Assembly: GCF_002487355.1 (NCBI RefSeq)
Contig: NZ_NTMG01000041.1
Location: forward strand, 33,334 to 97,333
Length of the DNA: 64,000 nucleotides
Origin: Candidatus Methanoperedens sp. BLZ2
Lineage (GTDB): Archaea > Halobacteriota > Methanosarcinia > Methanosarcinales > Methanoperedenaceae
Direction: 5' to 3'
Part shown: positions 9,623 through 18,171 of the stretch, piece by piece
How the letters are laid out: every line of letters begins with the position of its first letter
Position numbering within the stretch: the first letter of the stretch is position 1
Translations under genes and position numbers: made by a program
Notes under the pieces: generated by a model
Seen by the model: only the letters and a program-made list of their open reading frames with translations
What the model was told of the DNA's origin: nothing
The model's database searches: none

Positions 9623-10236
9623 CTGATATAAAAACGCTCACGGATTTCCAGAGCGATGCACTAAAGGAAGTTGGAAATATCGGGATCGGACATGCGACAA
9701 CTTCCCTTTCCCAGATGGTAAATAAACAGGTGGGGATATCGCTTCCCGAACTTAAATTAATACCTTTGCTCACGGTGCCACAGCTTGTGAAAAATGAAGA
9801 CCCTGTTATCGGGATAATACTTGAACTCAAAGGGGATGCAAAAGGCTTTTTGCTCCTTTTATTATCAAAGCCAACGGCAAAGTTTTTGGTAAGGCTCGTA
9901 ATTGGTGAAGCCGATGTAACAAAAGGATTCGATGAAATGGAAACATCGGTCCTGAAGGAACTGGGTAATATTATGGGGGGTACATATATTTCTGCCCTTT
10001 CAAATTTCCTGTCAATATCGATAGGTTTGTCCCCGCCATCAGACGTCTATGATATATCGGATGCGATAATTAACCAGGTTGTATGTCTTATGAGCCCGGA
10101 TGTTGAAGATGTTTTATTCCTCAAGACCCAATTTGATATTAATTCTGAAAAAATCGACGGGAAAATATTGATATTTACTGATTCCCACTCTCTTACAAAG
10201 ATGCTTGAGGCTATCAACAAGCTGGTCGGGAAGTGA
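9619..10236 (+). CDS. cheC: CheY-P phosphatase CheC
   Basis: A 205-residue CheC with both active-site copies intact: Glu17/Asn20 in ALKEVGN and Glu114/Asn117 in VLKELGN, the E-x2-N signature of CheC/CheX/FliY phosphatases. CheC dephosphorylates CheY and is stimulated by CheD. It overlaps cheR by 4 bases. About 200 bases separate it from cheD, an unusual gap in an otherwise compact operon. Confidence 0.93.
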   Translation: MTDIKTLTDFQSDALKEVGNIGIGHATTSLSQMVNKQVGISLPELKLIPLLTVPQLVKNEDPVIGIILELKGDAKGFLLLLLSKPTAKFLVRLVIGEADVTKGFDEMETSVLKELGNIMGGTYISALSNFLSISIGLSPPSDVYDISDAIINQVVCLMSPDVEDVLFLKTQFDINSEKIDGKILIFTDSHSLTKMLEAINKLVGK

Positions 10237-10438
10237 ACTGCCGCCCTATAAGTATCTGGCTTCCTGTTTCATAGTATCTATGTTTAGATTACTCAAGCAG
10301 TCCAGAATAAGTCCAGTGGTTTTCTCCCCAACGATATAAAGCTTGATTATTGTTTTTATTATAATACCAGCTCACATCATAATAATAAGCATGATTATAC
10401 TGCTTAGTTATATCCGAATATAGAAGAATAATATAATT

Positions 10439-10927
10439 ATGGATCCGAAACCTGAAAAGATAATTATTGGAATTGCAGAACTTGTAGTTGTTCATAATCC
10501 TGCGGTACTTGTTACCATCGGTCTTGGGTCTTGCGTGGCCATTTCAATTCGTGACCCGGTAGCCCGGTACGGAGGACTTTCCCACATACTTCTTCCCAGT
10601 ATATCCGAGGCAAATAATAAGAGTAATCCTATGAAATTTGCAGATTCAGCCATTGAAATGGTAGTGGAACTACTACTTGAGAAAGGCTGTGCGAAAAGGA
10701 GGTTAGAAGCAAAGATAGCAGGTGGTGCCAGCATGTTCAATATCGGAAGCAGTTCCATCAATATCGGGGAAAGAAATATCGAAGCAGTTAAGAAAAAACT
10801 CAAAGAATTGGAAATCCCGCTTATTGCCAGTGATACTGGTTTGAATTATGGAAGAACTGTCGAATTCAATATTGCTTCAGGCATTATGTATGTAAAAAGC
10901 GCTTTTCATGAGACTAAGGAAATTTAG
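10439..10927 (+). CDS. cheD: Chemoreceptor glutamine deamidase CheD
   Basis: 162 residues with the Cys-His-Thr site of CheD at family spacing: Thr26, Cys32 in GLGSC and His49 in GGLSH. It deamidates receptor glutamines and binds CheC. The start is ATG 10439, without a clear Shine-Dalgarno sequence; the upstream AT-rich stretch (TATAGAAGAATAATATAAT) may hold a separate promoter, in line with the 202-base gap after cheC. It converges on the metal exporter gene, with only 7 bases between the stops. Confidence 0.93.
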   Translation: MDPKPEKIIIGIAELVVVHNPAVLVTIGLGSCVAISIRDPVARYGGLSHILLPSISEANNKSNPMKFADSAIEMVVELLLEKGCAKRRLEAKIAGGASMFNIGSSSINIGERNIEAVKKKLKELEIPLIASDTGLNYGRTVEFNIASGIMYVKSAFHETKEI

Positions 10928-10934
10928 CTATATT

Positions 10935-11810
10935 TTAATGCCCGATCTGGTGGCCAATTTCAGGAAGAACACATTCGGCACATTCGAATTGCAGCGTTGT
11001 ATGGACTATCTGGAATCTTTCCCTTACTATCCGGTTTATTTCACTTATTAATATCTCTGTCTGCTGTACATGGATCCTGTCCACAAGCACATGTGCGCTC
11101 ATGGCATGGATATTTGAGCAAATGCTCCAGATGTGGATATCATGTATCCCTTTTATGCCTTCTATTTCCATCATTACCTTTGAAAGAATATCCGCATCTA
11201 CATGCTCTGGTGCAAATTCAAGAAGGATACGGATTGAACCGAAAACGAGTTTGACTGCCCCATAAAGAAGCATCAGGCCTATTACAATACTTAAGATCGG
11301 GTCAACAATATTATTCCCGGTGAAAATAATAACTACTGCGCCTGCTATTACGGCTATGGATGCAAGAGCATCACCGATCACATGGAGATAGGCACCTTTG
11401 ATATTGAGGTCATGATGCCCGTGCAGTTTTAAAGCAGCCCAGGCATTGACCAGAAGTCCGACAGTTGCGATAATGAGCACTTCAAAGCCTTTTACAGGAG
11501 GGGGGTTTAAAATCCTTTCATATGCCTCATAAAAGATGAAAACCGAGATCCCTATTATTGTCAATCCATTGATCAGGGCGGCAAATATTTCAAACCTGTG
11601 ATAACCGAAGGTCATATTCCTGTTGGATGGGCGCGCTGAGATCCTGATCGCACCATAGGTAAGTAATAAGGCGATAACATCCATGAAAACATGGGCCGCA
11701 TCCGAGAGCAAGGCAAGGCTGTTTGATATTATCCCGCCTGCAAATTCAAGGAAAAAGATGAATGTTGTCAGAAAAATTGCGATTTTCAGGTTCTTATTGA
11801 TGTCTTCCAT
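10935..11810 (-). CDS. Cation diffusion facilitator (zinc/cadmium exporter family)
   Basis: About 291 residues with six hydrophobic segments in the first 210 residues, followed by a cytoplasmic domain. The metal sites of the family are visible as HVFMD in TM2 and HVIGD in TM5 (HxxxD in both), which is the zinc-type pattern. It probably exports Zn2+ or similar divalent ions by proton antiport. The tail carries two Cys and several His residues. I start at ATG 11810 (MEDINKN); an in-frame GTG at 11849 lies in what looks like a relic of another gene. No regulator is adjacent. Confidence 0.88.
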   Translation of the reverse strand: MEDINKNLKIAIFLTTFIFFLEFAGGIISNSLALLSDAAHVFMDVIALLLTYGAIRISARPSNRNMTFGYHRFEIFAALINGLTIIGISVFIFYEAYERILNPPPVKGFEVLIIATVGLLVNAWAALKLHGHHDLNIKGAYLHVIGDALASIAVIAGAVVIIFTGNNIVDPILSIVIGLMLLYGAVKLVFGSIRILLEFAPEHVDADILSKVMMEIEGIKGIHDIHIWSICSNIHAMSAHVLVDRIHVQQTEILISEINRIVRERFQIVHTTLQFECAECVLPEIGHQIGH

Positions 11811-12097
11811 GTGTAATTTATTATTGGGGTTATTAGAGTGAACTACCACAGCCTGAAGGCATTGTAGCTTCCTGCTTCAACGAATACCTGCCGGATTCTC
11901 CACAGGCTTGAAATCTTGCAGTTCGTGCAATACTATGTCTCGTTCCTTACTCAGTCTGGTTTGAAACTATTTAACGCTATGCCTATCCCCGAAAATAGGT
12001 CAACACTCATCTTTTGGTGTTAGCGTTGTTTTACAGCTTCATTGAATTTATGCAGAAAGCGTTTAATGGAGAACTCGAAACATGAAGACAAAGCGTC
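11811..12097. other. Intergenic stretch with a possible transposase tail relic
   Basis: Gap between the CDF and Fic genes. On the minus strand, 11843-11932 reads as 29 codons with CTNC near the start and VEAGSYNAFRLW before the stop, which resembles the variable C-termini of IS605/IS1341-type TnpB proteins. No longer transposase frame is present. I see no other gene here. Confidence 0.25.
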
Positions 12098-12152
12098 ATT
12101 ACCCCTACATTCTGTATAATAACACAAAATTTAATAAATATGTAGGGGTAAT
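12098..12152. promoter_or_regulatory. Perfect 13-bp inverted repeat around the Fic gene promoter
   Basis: ATTACCCCTACAT (12098-12110) and its exact reverse complement (12140-12152) are 29 bases apart. Between them lies the TATA-like AATTTAATAAATA (12128-12140), and the right arm ends 8 bases before the ATG, so it covers the likely transcription start and the GGGG ribosome-binding region. A protein bound here would block the promoter; autoregulation by the Fic protein's N-terminal part is a guess. Confidence 0.6.
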
Positions 12153-12160
12153 ATAAGAAT

Positions 12161-13069
12161 ATGGCCGCAATTAGAAAAAAAACAGTGAAAAATCATACAT
12201 ATTATTATATCGAGCACAGCTTCCGTGAAGGAGACAGAGTGCACAAGAAAGAGAAGATCATTGGAAAAGCCCTCCCTTCGAATATCGAAGAATTGAAACA
12301 GGAATATATGGCAGAGTTCATGGCTGAAATTTATAAAGAAAAATGGCTGGATAGATTCGATGAAATAAAAGCAGCATTCTTAAAACAGGAAAAAATCACC
12401 CCAAAATCCGCGAGGGAAAAAGAAATTGAGACTTTCGCCATCAGGTTCACCTATGACACAAACCGGATCGAAGGCTCAACCCTTACGCTCAGGGATACGG
12501 CAGACCTGCTTGAAAAAGGGATAACTTCAGGCAAAAGACCCATAAATGATGTAAAAGAGGCGCAGGCGCACAAAAACGCATTCTACGAAATGCTGGATTA
12601 TAAAAAAGACCTCTCTCTGAATACTATATTGTATTTCCATAAAAAGTTGTTCGAAAGCACAAAAGCCGACATAGCCGGAATTATCAGGGCGCATCAGGTA
12701 GCTATCGCAGGAAGCAAATTCATACCGCCATTTCCTGCAGAAGTCTATCCGCTGCTCATGGAATTTTTCAAATGGTACGACAGAACCAAAGATAAAATGC
12801 ATCCGGTACAACTCGCAGCGCTGATTCACCTCAAACTTGTAACCATCCATCCTTTCGCAGATGGGAATGGAAGAATCAGCAGATTGATGATGAACTTTAT
12901 TTTTCACAAAAATGATTTTCCAATGCTGAACATACCTTATGAAAAAAGAGCCGGTTATTACAGCGCTCTTGAAAGGTCTCAGACAAAAAAACAAGAGGAT
13001 ATATTCTTACAATGGTTTTTCAAACGATATTTGAAAGAATGCAGGTTTAAGCCTCTGGCTAATAAATAA
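12161..13069 (+). CDS. Fic family protein (AMPylator-type) with self-inhibitory motif
   Basis: 302 residues. The Fic core shows the full catalytic loop HPFADGNGRISR near residue 230, so nucleotidyl transfer should be possible. TNRIEG near residue 99 fits the (S/T)xxxE(G/N) inhibitory helix in front of the Fic fold, which marks a class II, self-restrained enzyme. The first 50 residues form a basic, beta-rich N-terminal region of unknown role. Fic proteins move AMP or other phosphate-containing groups onto target proteins. It stands alone, behind a perfect inverted repeat that covers its promoter. The target is unknown. Confidence 0.87.
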   Translation: MAAIRKKTVKNHTYYYIEHSFREGDRVHKKEKIIGKALPSNIEELKQEYMAEFMAEIYKEKWLDRFDEIKAAFLKQEKITPKSAREKEIETFAIRFTYDTNRIEGSTLTLRDTADLLEKGITSGKRPINDVKEAQAHKNAFYEMLDYKKDLSLNTILYFHKKLFESTKADIAGIIRAHQVAIAGSKFIPPFPAEVYPLLMEFFKWYDRTKDKMHPVQLAALIHLKLVTIHPFADGNGRISRLMMNFIFHKNDFPMLNIPYEKRAGYYSALERSQTKKQEDIFLQWFFKRYLKECRFKPLANK

Positions 13070-13121
13070 TAAAAACTAAAAAAAAGTTGGCATTGATATT
13101 CCTATCAGCGCCCGATGTTAT

Positions 13122-13328
13122 TTAAAATCTTTTTGGTCTATGGTTCTGGTAGCATTCCCTGCAATATACCGGTCTGTCGCCGGATGGCTTGAAGGGTACT
13201 TCAGTTTCCTGTTTACAGTCTGCACAGGTTGCTTTGAACATTTCTCTTGGCCCCATGTGCATATCTCTTGGACCTGTTGCTCTGAATCCACCGCTGCTGC
13301 GGCTGTCGCTTTTTCTATCGTTACTCAT
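13122..13328 (-). CDS. Small CxxC-x17-CxxC zinc-ribbon protein
   Basis: 68 residues: a Ser/Arg/Gly-rich N-terminal half, then a compact zinc ribbon with CADC and CREC separated by 17 residues and a basic tail ending PKRF. This matches the widespread 'CxxC-x17-CxxC' domain, thought to bind nucleic acid or act as a small accessory protein. ATG 13328 follows GGAGATAT and is preferred over an upstream in-frame start. It lies 25 bases after the TRAM protein gene on the same strand; the two are probably co-transcribed RNA-binding proteins. Confidence 0.78.
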   Translation of the reverse strand: MSNDRKSDSRSSGGFRATGPRDMHMGPREMFKATCADCKQETEVPFKPSGDRPVYCRECYQNHRPKRF

Positions 13329-13353
13329 ATATATCTCCGTTGATTTTGTTATT

Positions 13354-13566
13354 TTAATTCTTTCCAGCAAGTGCTGCAATTGCAAATCTTTGCATTACCC
13401 GCTCGATCTTAATCGTTACCTGGTCTCCGATTTTCGTGCCTGGCACAAAAATCACTAAACCCTGTATATGTGCTATTCCATCTCCTTCTCTGGCAATGCT
13501 ATCGATCTTTACATCGTGGATAGCGCCTTGCGAGACCGGAGAAATTCTATCTTCTTCTGTTAACAA
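13354..13566 (-). CDS. TRAM-domain RNA-binding protein
   Basis: About 70 residues, essentially one TRAM domain: DSIAREGDGIAHIQG, VFVPGTKIGD and a final basic strand. In methanogens such single-TRAM proteins act as cold-responsive RNA chaperones. I place the start at TTG 13566, because AGAGGT lies 5 bases upstream; a longer form from TTG 13611 lacks such a site. A TATA-like stretch and a short palindrome lie upstream. Confidence 0.85.
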   Translation of the reverse strand: MLTEEDRISPVSQGAIHDVKIDSIAREGDGIAHIQGLVIFVPGTKIGDQVTIKIERVMQRFAIAALAGKN

Positions 13567-13653
13567 ATTTTTACCTCTGTTTATTTTTAACCAATCTACC
13601 AAAAAAAGCAAACACAGAGGGGAAAACCCTAAACTCTATAAATTACCTAATTA

Positions 13654-13700
13654 GACAACTGATAGTTGTCAATGCAGCATAATAGTATATAAGCTTTTTG
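13654..13700 (-). promoter_or_regulatory. TRAM gene promoter with GACAACT palindrome
   Basis: On the minus strand a TATA-like box (about 13683-13694) is followed by GACAACT-GAT-AGTTGTC at 13654-13670, a perfect 7-bp inverted repeat near the expected transcription start. It leaves a leader of roughly 100 bases before the TRAM start. A role as operator or as a leader hairpin is inferred. Confidence 0.4.
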
Positions 13701-13793
13701 GGTACTTTTATATATACGTTCCTCTTCACACCTGCGGGTGAACAGATGTGATTTTGCGGTTTTTTTTTCAGGATCATTCCTGAAAATTTCTAA

Positions 13794-14486
13794 TCAATCC
13801 ATTCCAGTGTATCCGCATACTCCAACACGCGGTGAATTGACTACAGGCAGCAGCATCTCTTCGCCGCATTCATGACCTGAAGAACAGTCATCACAAACCC
13901 ATCCTTCGTTGTTACAACCGCACCGTCTGCAAATATATGTGGCGATCTTTCCGCACGAATTGCATACCAGTAATGGCGGTTCATTTCTTGCAAGGACCAC
14001 GACCGAACTATCAGAATCTTCGATTTCCCGTTCACCAACCACTTTCAGGTCAAGCTGTGTGGTGCTTCCGAAATCATATTCATAGCTGAACTTCTTACCA
14101 GGACTCAGAACCTTATCAAGGATATAATGCATGCTTAGATCCTCTTTGAAAAACTCATCTGTCTCTGACAAATATCTTTTTCCATCGATCACAAACATGC
14201 TCATGTGCCCGCAGCATTCCACCCATGTATCTCTCAGGAAATTATCAAGTCTCCTGAGTATTGTATTTGCAGGAACTTCAAGATACATCCAGTATTCGTT
14301 AAAGAGGCTTCCTTCGACAAGGATGGTGAATAATTTTGCTCCTACAGGCACCTGATCTCCTGAACCTTCCCTTGCTGAGTGACCGCTTGATTCCAGATGC
14401 TTCTTCATAGCTGTTTTGCTGAAGCTTTTGCTGCAAACGGCGCAGGTTCCGTTGGTTTTTTGTGGTTTAAATTGTTGATGTTTCAT
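13794..14486 (-). CDS. C2H2 finger plus pRiA4b ORF-3-like domain protein
   Basis: 230 residues. The N-terminus has a C2H2 finger (CAVC...HLESSGH). The middle, about residues 50-160, resembles the plasmid pRiA4b ORF-3 fold (FTILVEGS, LRRLDNFLRDTWVECCGH, YEYDFGSTT). The C-terminus has a treble-clef-like Cys cluster (CNSC, CRRC, CDDC, HEC). Proteins of this kind occur in archaea with unknown function; several zinc sites suggest nucleic-acid or protein binding. It lies 4 bases after the broken HEPN gene on the same strand, but its role there is unclear. Confidence 0.72.
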   Translation of the reverse strand: MKHQQFKPQKTNGTCAVCSKSFSKTAMKKHLESSGHSAREGSGDQVPVGAKLFTILVEGSLFNEYWMYLEVPANTILRRLDNFLRDTWVECCGHMSMFVIDGKRYLSETDEFFKEDLSMHYILDKVLSPGKKFSYEYDFGSTTQLDLKVVGEREIEDSDSSVVVLARNEPPLLVCNSCGKIATYICRRCGCNNEGWVCDDCSSGHECGEEMLLPVVNSPRVGVCGYTGMD

Positions 14487-14490
14487 TTTT

Positions 14491-14764
14491 TCAGCGACTA
14501 TTTATATCTAAATATCTGGCTATTCTTAAGACGAAATGATCACCTTTTTCAATCATTTCCTGAGCTTCATCTTCAGTTATCACAAAAGTGTACTCATAAT
14601 CACCTAATTGTCTTTTTTCAAAAGCACGAGTAAGTTCTTTACTCATCTCCTTTTCAAAAATAGACTCTGGATACTGATGATTCATAATCTCCTGACATTA
14701 AAAGAATTTTAGCGCTCTCCAGGTATTTTCTTGACCTCGCCATTAGAGAATCAATCTCTTTCAT
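14491..14764 (-). pseudogene. Decayed HEPN toxin gene (frameshift and internal deletion)
   Basis: An ATG at 14764 overlaps the stop of the nucleotidyltransferase gene (ATGA), the usual MNT-HEPN arrangement. It gives 36 codons with an HEPN-like N-terminus (YLESAKILLMSGDYESSVSR, then VYF) and then a TGA. Another frame, open from 14685, carries the C-terminal half (FEKRQLGDYEYTF, EDEAQEMIEKG). About 35-40 residues that normally join the halves, including the segment with the RNase site, are missing, and the frame changes. The remaining ATG at 14685 could give a 64-aa fragment, but an active toxin is unlikely. Confidence 0.75.
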
Positions 14765-15081
14765 GCAGTTATGCCTTCTTTATGTATGTTTATTAACAGT
14801 GGACTTTTTACGGCCGAATAGTTCTTTTCAGATACGGGATATACTGATATTAAAGCATTATATTTCATTTGAAGGTCTGTTATTATATTTATCATGCGGT
14901 CTATTTCCTTTCCAGGATTAACATCTCCTTCAAGCAATATTGCAAGATCAATGTCCGAATGTTCTTTTTGATCGCCTCGTGCCCAAGAACCATAAAGAAT
15001 AATATTTTTTAATCGTTTTCCATAGAGATTTTGGACTTTTGCTTTGAATTCTTCGATTATTAGTTTGATATTCTCTTGCAT
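14761..15081 (-). CDS. MNT-type minimal nucleotidyltransferase (antitoxin)
   Basis: About 106 residues with the polymerase-beta-like signature GSWARGD...SDIDLAIL, i.e. GS-x10-DxD. MNT proteins silence HEPN ribonuclease toxins by AMPylating or binding them. Here the partner gene, overlapping by ATGA, is broken, so the antitoxin appears to have outlived its toxin. I start at ATG 15081, just before the MNT domain; an upstream in-frame ATG at 15225 would add 48 residues translated from what looks like transposon debris. Confidence 0.82.
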   Translation of the reverse strand: MQENIKLIIEEFKAKVQNLYGKRLKNIILYGSWARGDQKEHSDIDLAILLEGDVNPGKEIDRMINIITDLQMKYNALISVYPVSEKNYSAVKSPLLINIHKEGITA

Positions 15082-15199
15082 GATTTTATAATTGGTCGTG
15101 AATGATTTAATGTTAACTCTTATTAGCCACTTCTGATTTACTTGTCTTTTGGATAAATAATTAAAATTTTTTTTCTTATTCTGCAAAGCTCCAACCTTC

Positions 15200-15316
15200 T
15201 CACCCCGGAATAAATTCCGGGGCATCCATGCCTTCGGCTTCGGATTCTGTAGAGAAAGTCAACGACCCCCGAATTCGGCGGGCATCAGGTTGATGCTCAT
15301 GGATTTTGAATTCCCG
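15200..15316 (-). pseudogene. Possible TnpB C-terminal relic with hairpins
   Basis: 38 open codons on the minus strand end in STESEAEGMDAPEFIPG, a tail style seen in IS605/IS1341 TnpB proteins. The DNA holds the perfect 20-bp palindrome CCCCGGAAT-AA-ATTCCGGGG (15203-15222) and a GCATCA-GGT-TGATGC hairpin near 15281. The rest of 15082-15459 shows no gene. The relic may be the right end of a lost insertion element; the similarity is from memory only. Confidence 0.3.
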
Positions 15317-15459
15317 TCAGTTTGTTTTTTCTCAATATATTGATTCAGGCGCATGTTTGCTTAATGATTGGTGGACAAAATAACTAATGGAAGACTTTAA
15401 AAAAAATATGGTGGGGCGTAAGTATCGCCCCAGTTATAGAATATATCCTTTTGCTGAAC

Positions 15460-18171
15460 TTATTTATGAATAACGATGCTTCCACCGCCTATTTCCTGTG
15501 GATTTACGGCTTCCATATCATCTGATCCACCCACGTTGTCATAAACAACCGTTCCCGTAGCTTTGTCCACGATCTTGATACGGAATTTGTCAACCCCTCC
15601 TCCGCCGGGTAATTGACCATCAGTTGCAGTCAAGAGAAAACCATAGTCGCCAGTGCCATTGATCGTGCCCGAGCCTTTGTACTGTGCTTTAACCCCTGCA
15701 ACCACAAGCCACTGATAAACCGTACTCTTGAAGTTCAGATTGCCTTCTTTGAACTGGAACTCAGTCTCACCTGTTGGGATATTAGCTCCTTTCTGGTATT
15801 TTGAGACAAAACCAAAGTTTGCGTGTCCTTCCAATAATGTATCGGCTGTGTATGCCCCAGCTTTTGAAATAATCCATCCTCCTCCAGTCACGAATCCACC
15901 AGAAGGATCGTAAACAACAAGTAAGTTGCACTTCTCTTGTCCCGTGTTATCAACAACATCTATACCCCGGATACAAAGATCATACACACCAGGCTCCGGT
16001 ATTGAGACTGTCGCTGTTACTTCCTCAGCAGGTTCGTCGAAAAGACCATCTGTCGCACTCATTGATTTCCAGGATGCTCCATCTATGCTATACTCAGCGG
16101 ATTTGATATTAGAACTTCCATTTGTAGTATCATCTATCGGTGCATTAAGAATAATATCGGTGTTAATTTTCACAGGATCGGATATTCCAACGATATTCGA
16201 AACAATTGGGCCGCTATTATCGTAACCAACAACAAAATATGAAAATGAATCCACCTGACCGCAGATGATATTCCTATCAATGTCAGGATAGCCGGGCGAA
16301 GTTACATCATCCCAGCCTGTTCCACCCTCACTCCAGTGGAATATCTTGAGATGCGCTTCTCTCTCCAGCGGCATGCCTATATCGTCGTAGTTGATACAAA
16401 CAGTGACTGGAGGTGTGAATACGGCTGATGTGGATAGTTCATAGTAATTGCCCAGAAACATAAAATCATCTTTATCAGGTCCCGGATTTGTTGTAGATTG
16501 GGTTACAGTGGTATCACCTGCAGTTGTGACTTCATTATATAAAATTGAAACATGAGCATCAGGATTTATTTGGACATTACTTCCTACAGGTGTGTTGCCT
16601 CGGGGTAGCCAACCGTCAGGGCTTATCCATGGCAAATTATCCCATCCACTAGAAAAGACATAAGGCTCATCACAAAAGTTATCACCGTTAATATTATTGC
16701 AGCCCTCTTCAGGAGTATCATAGTCACTATAGTAGTTGCCACCTATGGGTGCTTCAAGGTTGAAGATATTATTGTCGGTATAGACAATAGCCTGTGTTGG
16801 ATTGTTGATTAAGTTGTTGTTATAGATAATATTGTTGCAGCAACTCTCCATATTGTTGCTAGAACTCACCCCGATACCATATGTTCTGCTGTTCAAGACA
16901 GTGTTGTTCTTGACCATGTTATTGCTAGATTGGTACACCCAGATACCTAAGTTGTTGTCCAAGACAGTGTTTCCACTCAGGATATTGTTACTAACAAGAA
17001 ACGTTACAATGCCACCCTTACTATTCGAAACTATATTGCCGCTGACGGTGTTGTAATTGCTGGATTCAGCCAGCATAATGCCAAAATTACTTTTTGAGAC
17101 ATTGTTGCTGCTGACATTGTTGTTGTTGCTGTTCATCACTAGAATGATGTCACCTACAAATATTCCACCAACAAAGTCAACCGGACCGTTGTTCGAACCA
17201 ATGTTTGCGTTTATCTGGTTGTTGCTGGATTTGGATAGATAGATGCCTCCAAAAATGTGGTTCGAGATATTGTTACTGCTGACCGTGTTGTAGCTAGAAG
17301 AAATCAGCCAAATGCCCCCATAGCTGTTGTTCGAGAGATTATTGCTGCTAACGGTGTTGTAGCTGGAAAAATCCAGATAAATGCCCCCATAGCTGTTGTT
17401 CGAGAGATTGTTGCTGCTGATCGTGTTGTAACTGGATGTACCCAGATAGATTCCATATGAAAAATCATTGATATTCAGGTTACTGATATTGACCCCTGTT
17501 CTTCCGCTGAGGAACACACCGCTACCGTCACCAAGTCCTGTCAGGGTATATCCATTGCCTTCCAGGGTTATGCCGTCGCTGTCAATTTGAATAGTATCTG
17601 TCAAATCGGTTGTCAGGGTGCATGTCTTGATTGTGGCATCCCACGTTCCAAATGTGGTACAATCTCCGCCAGTTGCATCATCAATAATAAACTTGGTGCT
17701 AGGTTTGGGCTGGATGAAGACAAGGTGCTTGTGAGATAAATCCTGCGTATAAGTATAGTTGCCATTGGCATCTGTCGTGAAAGCGACGTGATTGTGATAA
17801 TTATCTTCGTATTTGTGGTAAGTAGTTAAGGGTAAAAAGCCGCCGAGAGTTATCTGCGTTGAAATGGCATCAGAATTTGACTCAATATGTATTGTAACCA
17901 TTTCAGGAACAGATTCGAGGATCAGCTTAATAGATTCAGAGCTGTAAAGAGTTGTGTTCAAATACTCACTTTTATTCAATTCAAAATAAGTTCCATTTCC
18001 TTCAATTCTCCAGGGGAATTGAAACGAATCAGAAAAATTAATTTCTGGGGGCAAAGGCAATTGTGTCTCTGCTTGTACAAATCCCACACCAACGAATAAT
18101 ACTAACAACGTTATTCCAAAAGCTATCCTGAGGGCATGACCTCTTTGCTTGTGAGTTCTATTAGATACCAT
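15460..18171 (-). CDS. Secreted beta-helix (NosD-like) surface protein with post-COAP-1 domain
   Basis: 903 residues with an N-terminal signal peptide (basic start, hydrophobic stretch about 15-34, cut near AQA/VQA-E). Residues 40-190 are beta-rich. About 195-480 are parallel beta-helix repeats in NosD/PbH1 style, with near-identical 23-residue copies reading SSYNTVSSNNLSNNS. A domain with an Ig-like part follows at 560-740, and the last ~140 residues match the post-COAP-1 type (TGGGWI, YKGSGTING, GGGSIVIHK). No membrane anchor is seen at the C-terminus. Likely an extracellular carbohydrate-binding or adhesive protein. Transposon-like palindromes on both sides and the bacterial-style C-terminal domain hint at transfer. 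Confidence 0.8.
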   Translation of the reverse strand: MVSNRTHKQRGHALRIAFGITLLVLFVGVGFVQAETQLPLPPEINFSDSFQFPWRIEGNGTYFELNKSEYLNTTLYSSESIKLILESVPEMVTIHIESNSDAISTQITLGGFLPLTTYHKYEDNYHNHVAFTTDANGNYTYTQDLSHKHLVFIQPKPSTKFIIDDATGGDCTTFGTWDATIKTCTLTTDLTDTIQIDSDGITLEGNGYTLTGLGDGSGVFLSGRTGVNISNLNINDFSYGIYLGTSSYNTISSNNLSNNSYGGIYLDFSSYNTVSSNNLSNNSYGGIWLISSSYNTVSSNNISNHIFGGIYLSKSSNNQINANIGSNNGPVDFVGGIFVGDIILVMNSNNNNVSSNNVSKSNFGIMLAESSNYNTVSGNIVSNSKGGIVTFLVSNNILSGNTVLDNNLGIWVYQSSNNMVKNNTVLNSRTYGIGVSSSNNMESCCNNIIYNNNLINNPTQAIVYTDNNIFNLEAPIGGNYYSDYDTPEEGCNNINGDNFCDEPYVFSSGWDNLPWISPDGWLPRGNTPVGSNVQINPDAHVSILYNEVTTAGDTTVTQSTTNPGPDKDDFMFLGNYYELSTSAVFTPPVTVCINYDDIGMPLEREAHLKIFHWSEGGTGWDDVTSPGYPDIDRNIICGQVDSFSYFVVGYDNSGPIVSNIVGISDPVKINTDIILNAPIDDTTNGSSNIKSAEYSIDGASWKSMSATDGLFDEPAEEVTATVSIPEPGVYDLCIRGIDVVDNTGQEKCNLLVVYDPSGGFVTGGGWIISKAGAYTADTLLEGHANFGFVSKYQKGANIPTGETEFQFKEGNLNFKSTVYQWLVVAGVKAQYKGSGTINGTGDYGFLLTATDGQLPGGGGVDKFRIKIVDKATGTVVYDNVGGSDDMEAVNPQEIGGGSIVIHK

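Noticed and set aside
10289..10495. Minus-strand 68-codon frame with a Tyr/Asn/Trp-rich product across the cheC-cheD gap and into cheD
   Set aside because: It starts inside cheD on the opposite strand, has no ribosome binding site and no family; a relic of a surface-protein gene cannot be excluded but is not supported.
13735..13755. CACACCTGCGGGTGAA as an operator related to the cheY TCACAC motif
   Set aside because: Only the CACAC core is shared; the context is GC-rich and imperfect, so I treat it as coincidence.
17250..17430. Short near-identical direct repeats that could be read as a CRISPR-like array
   Set aside because: They are the coding repeats of the beta-helix protein, in frame and 69 bases apart, without unique spacers.
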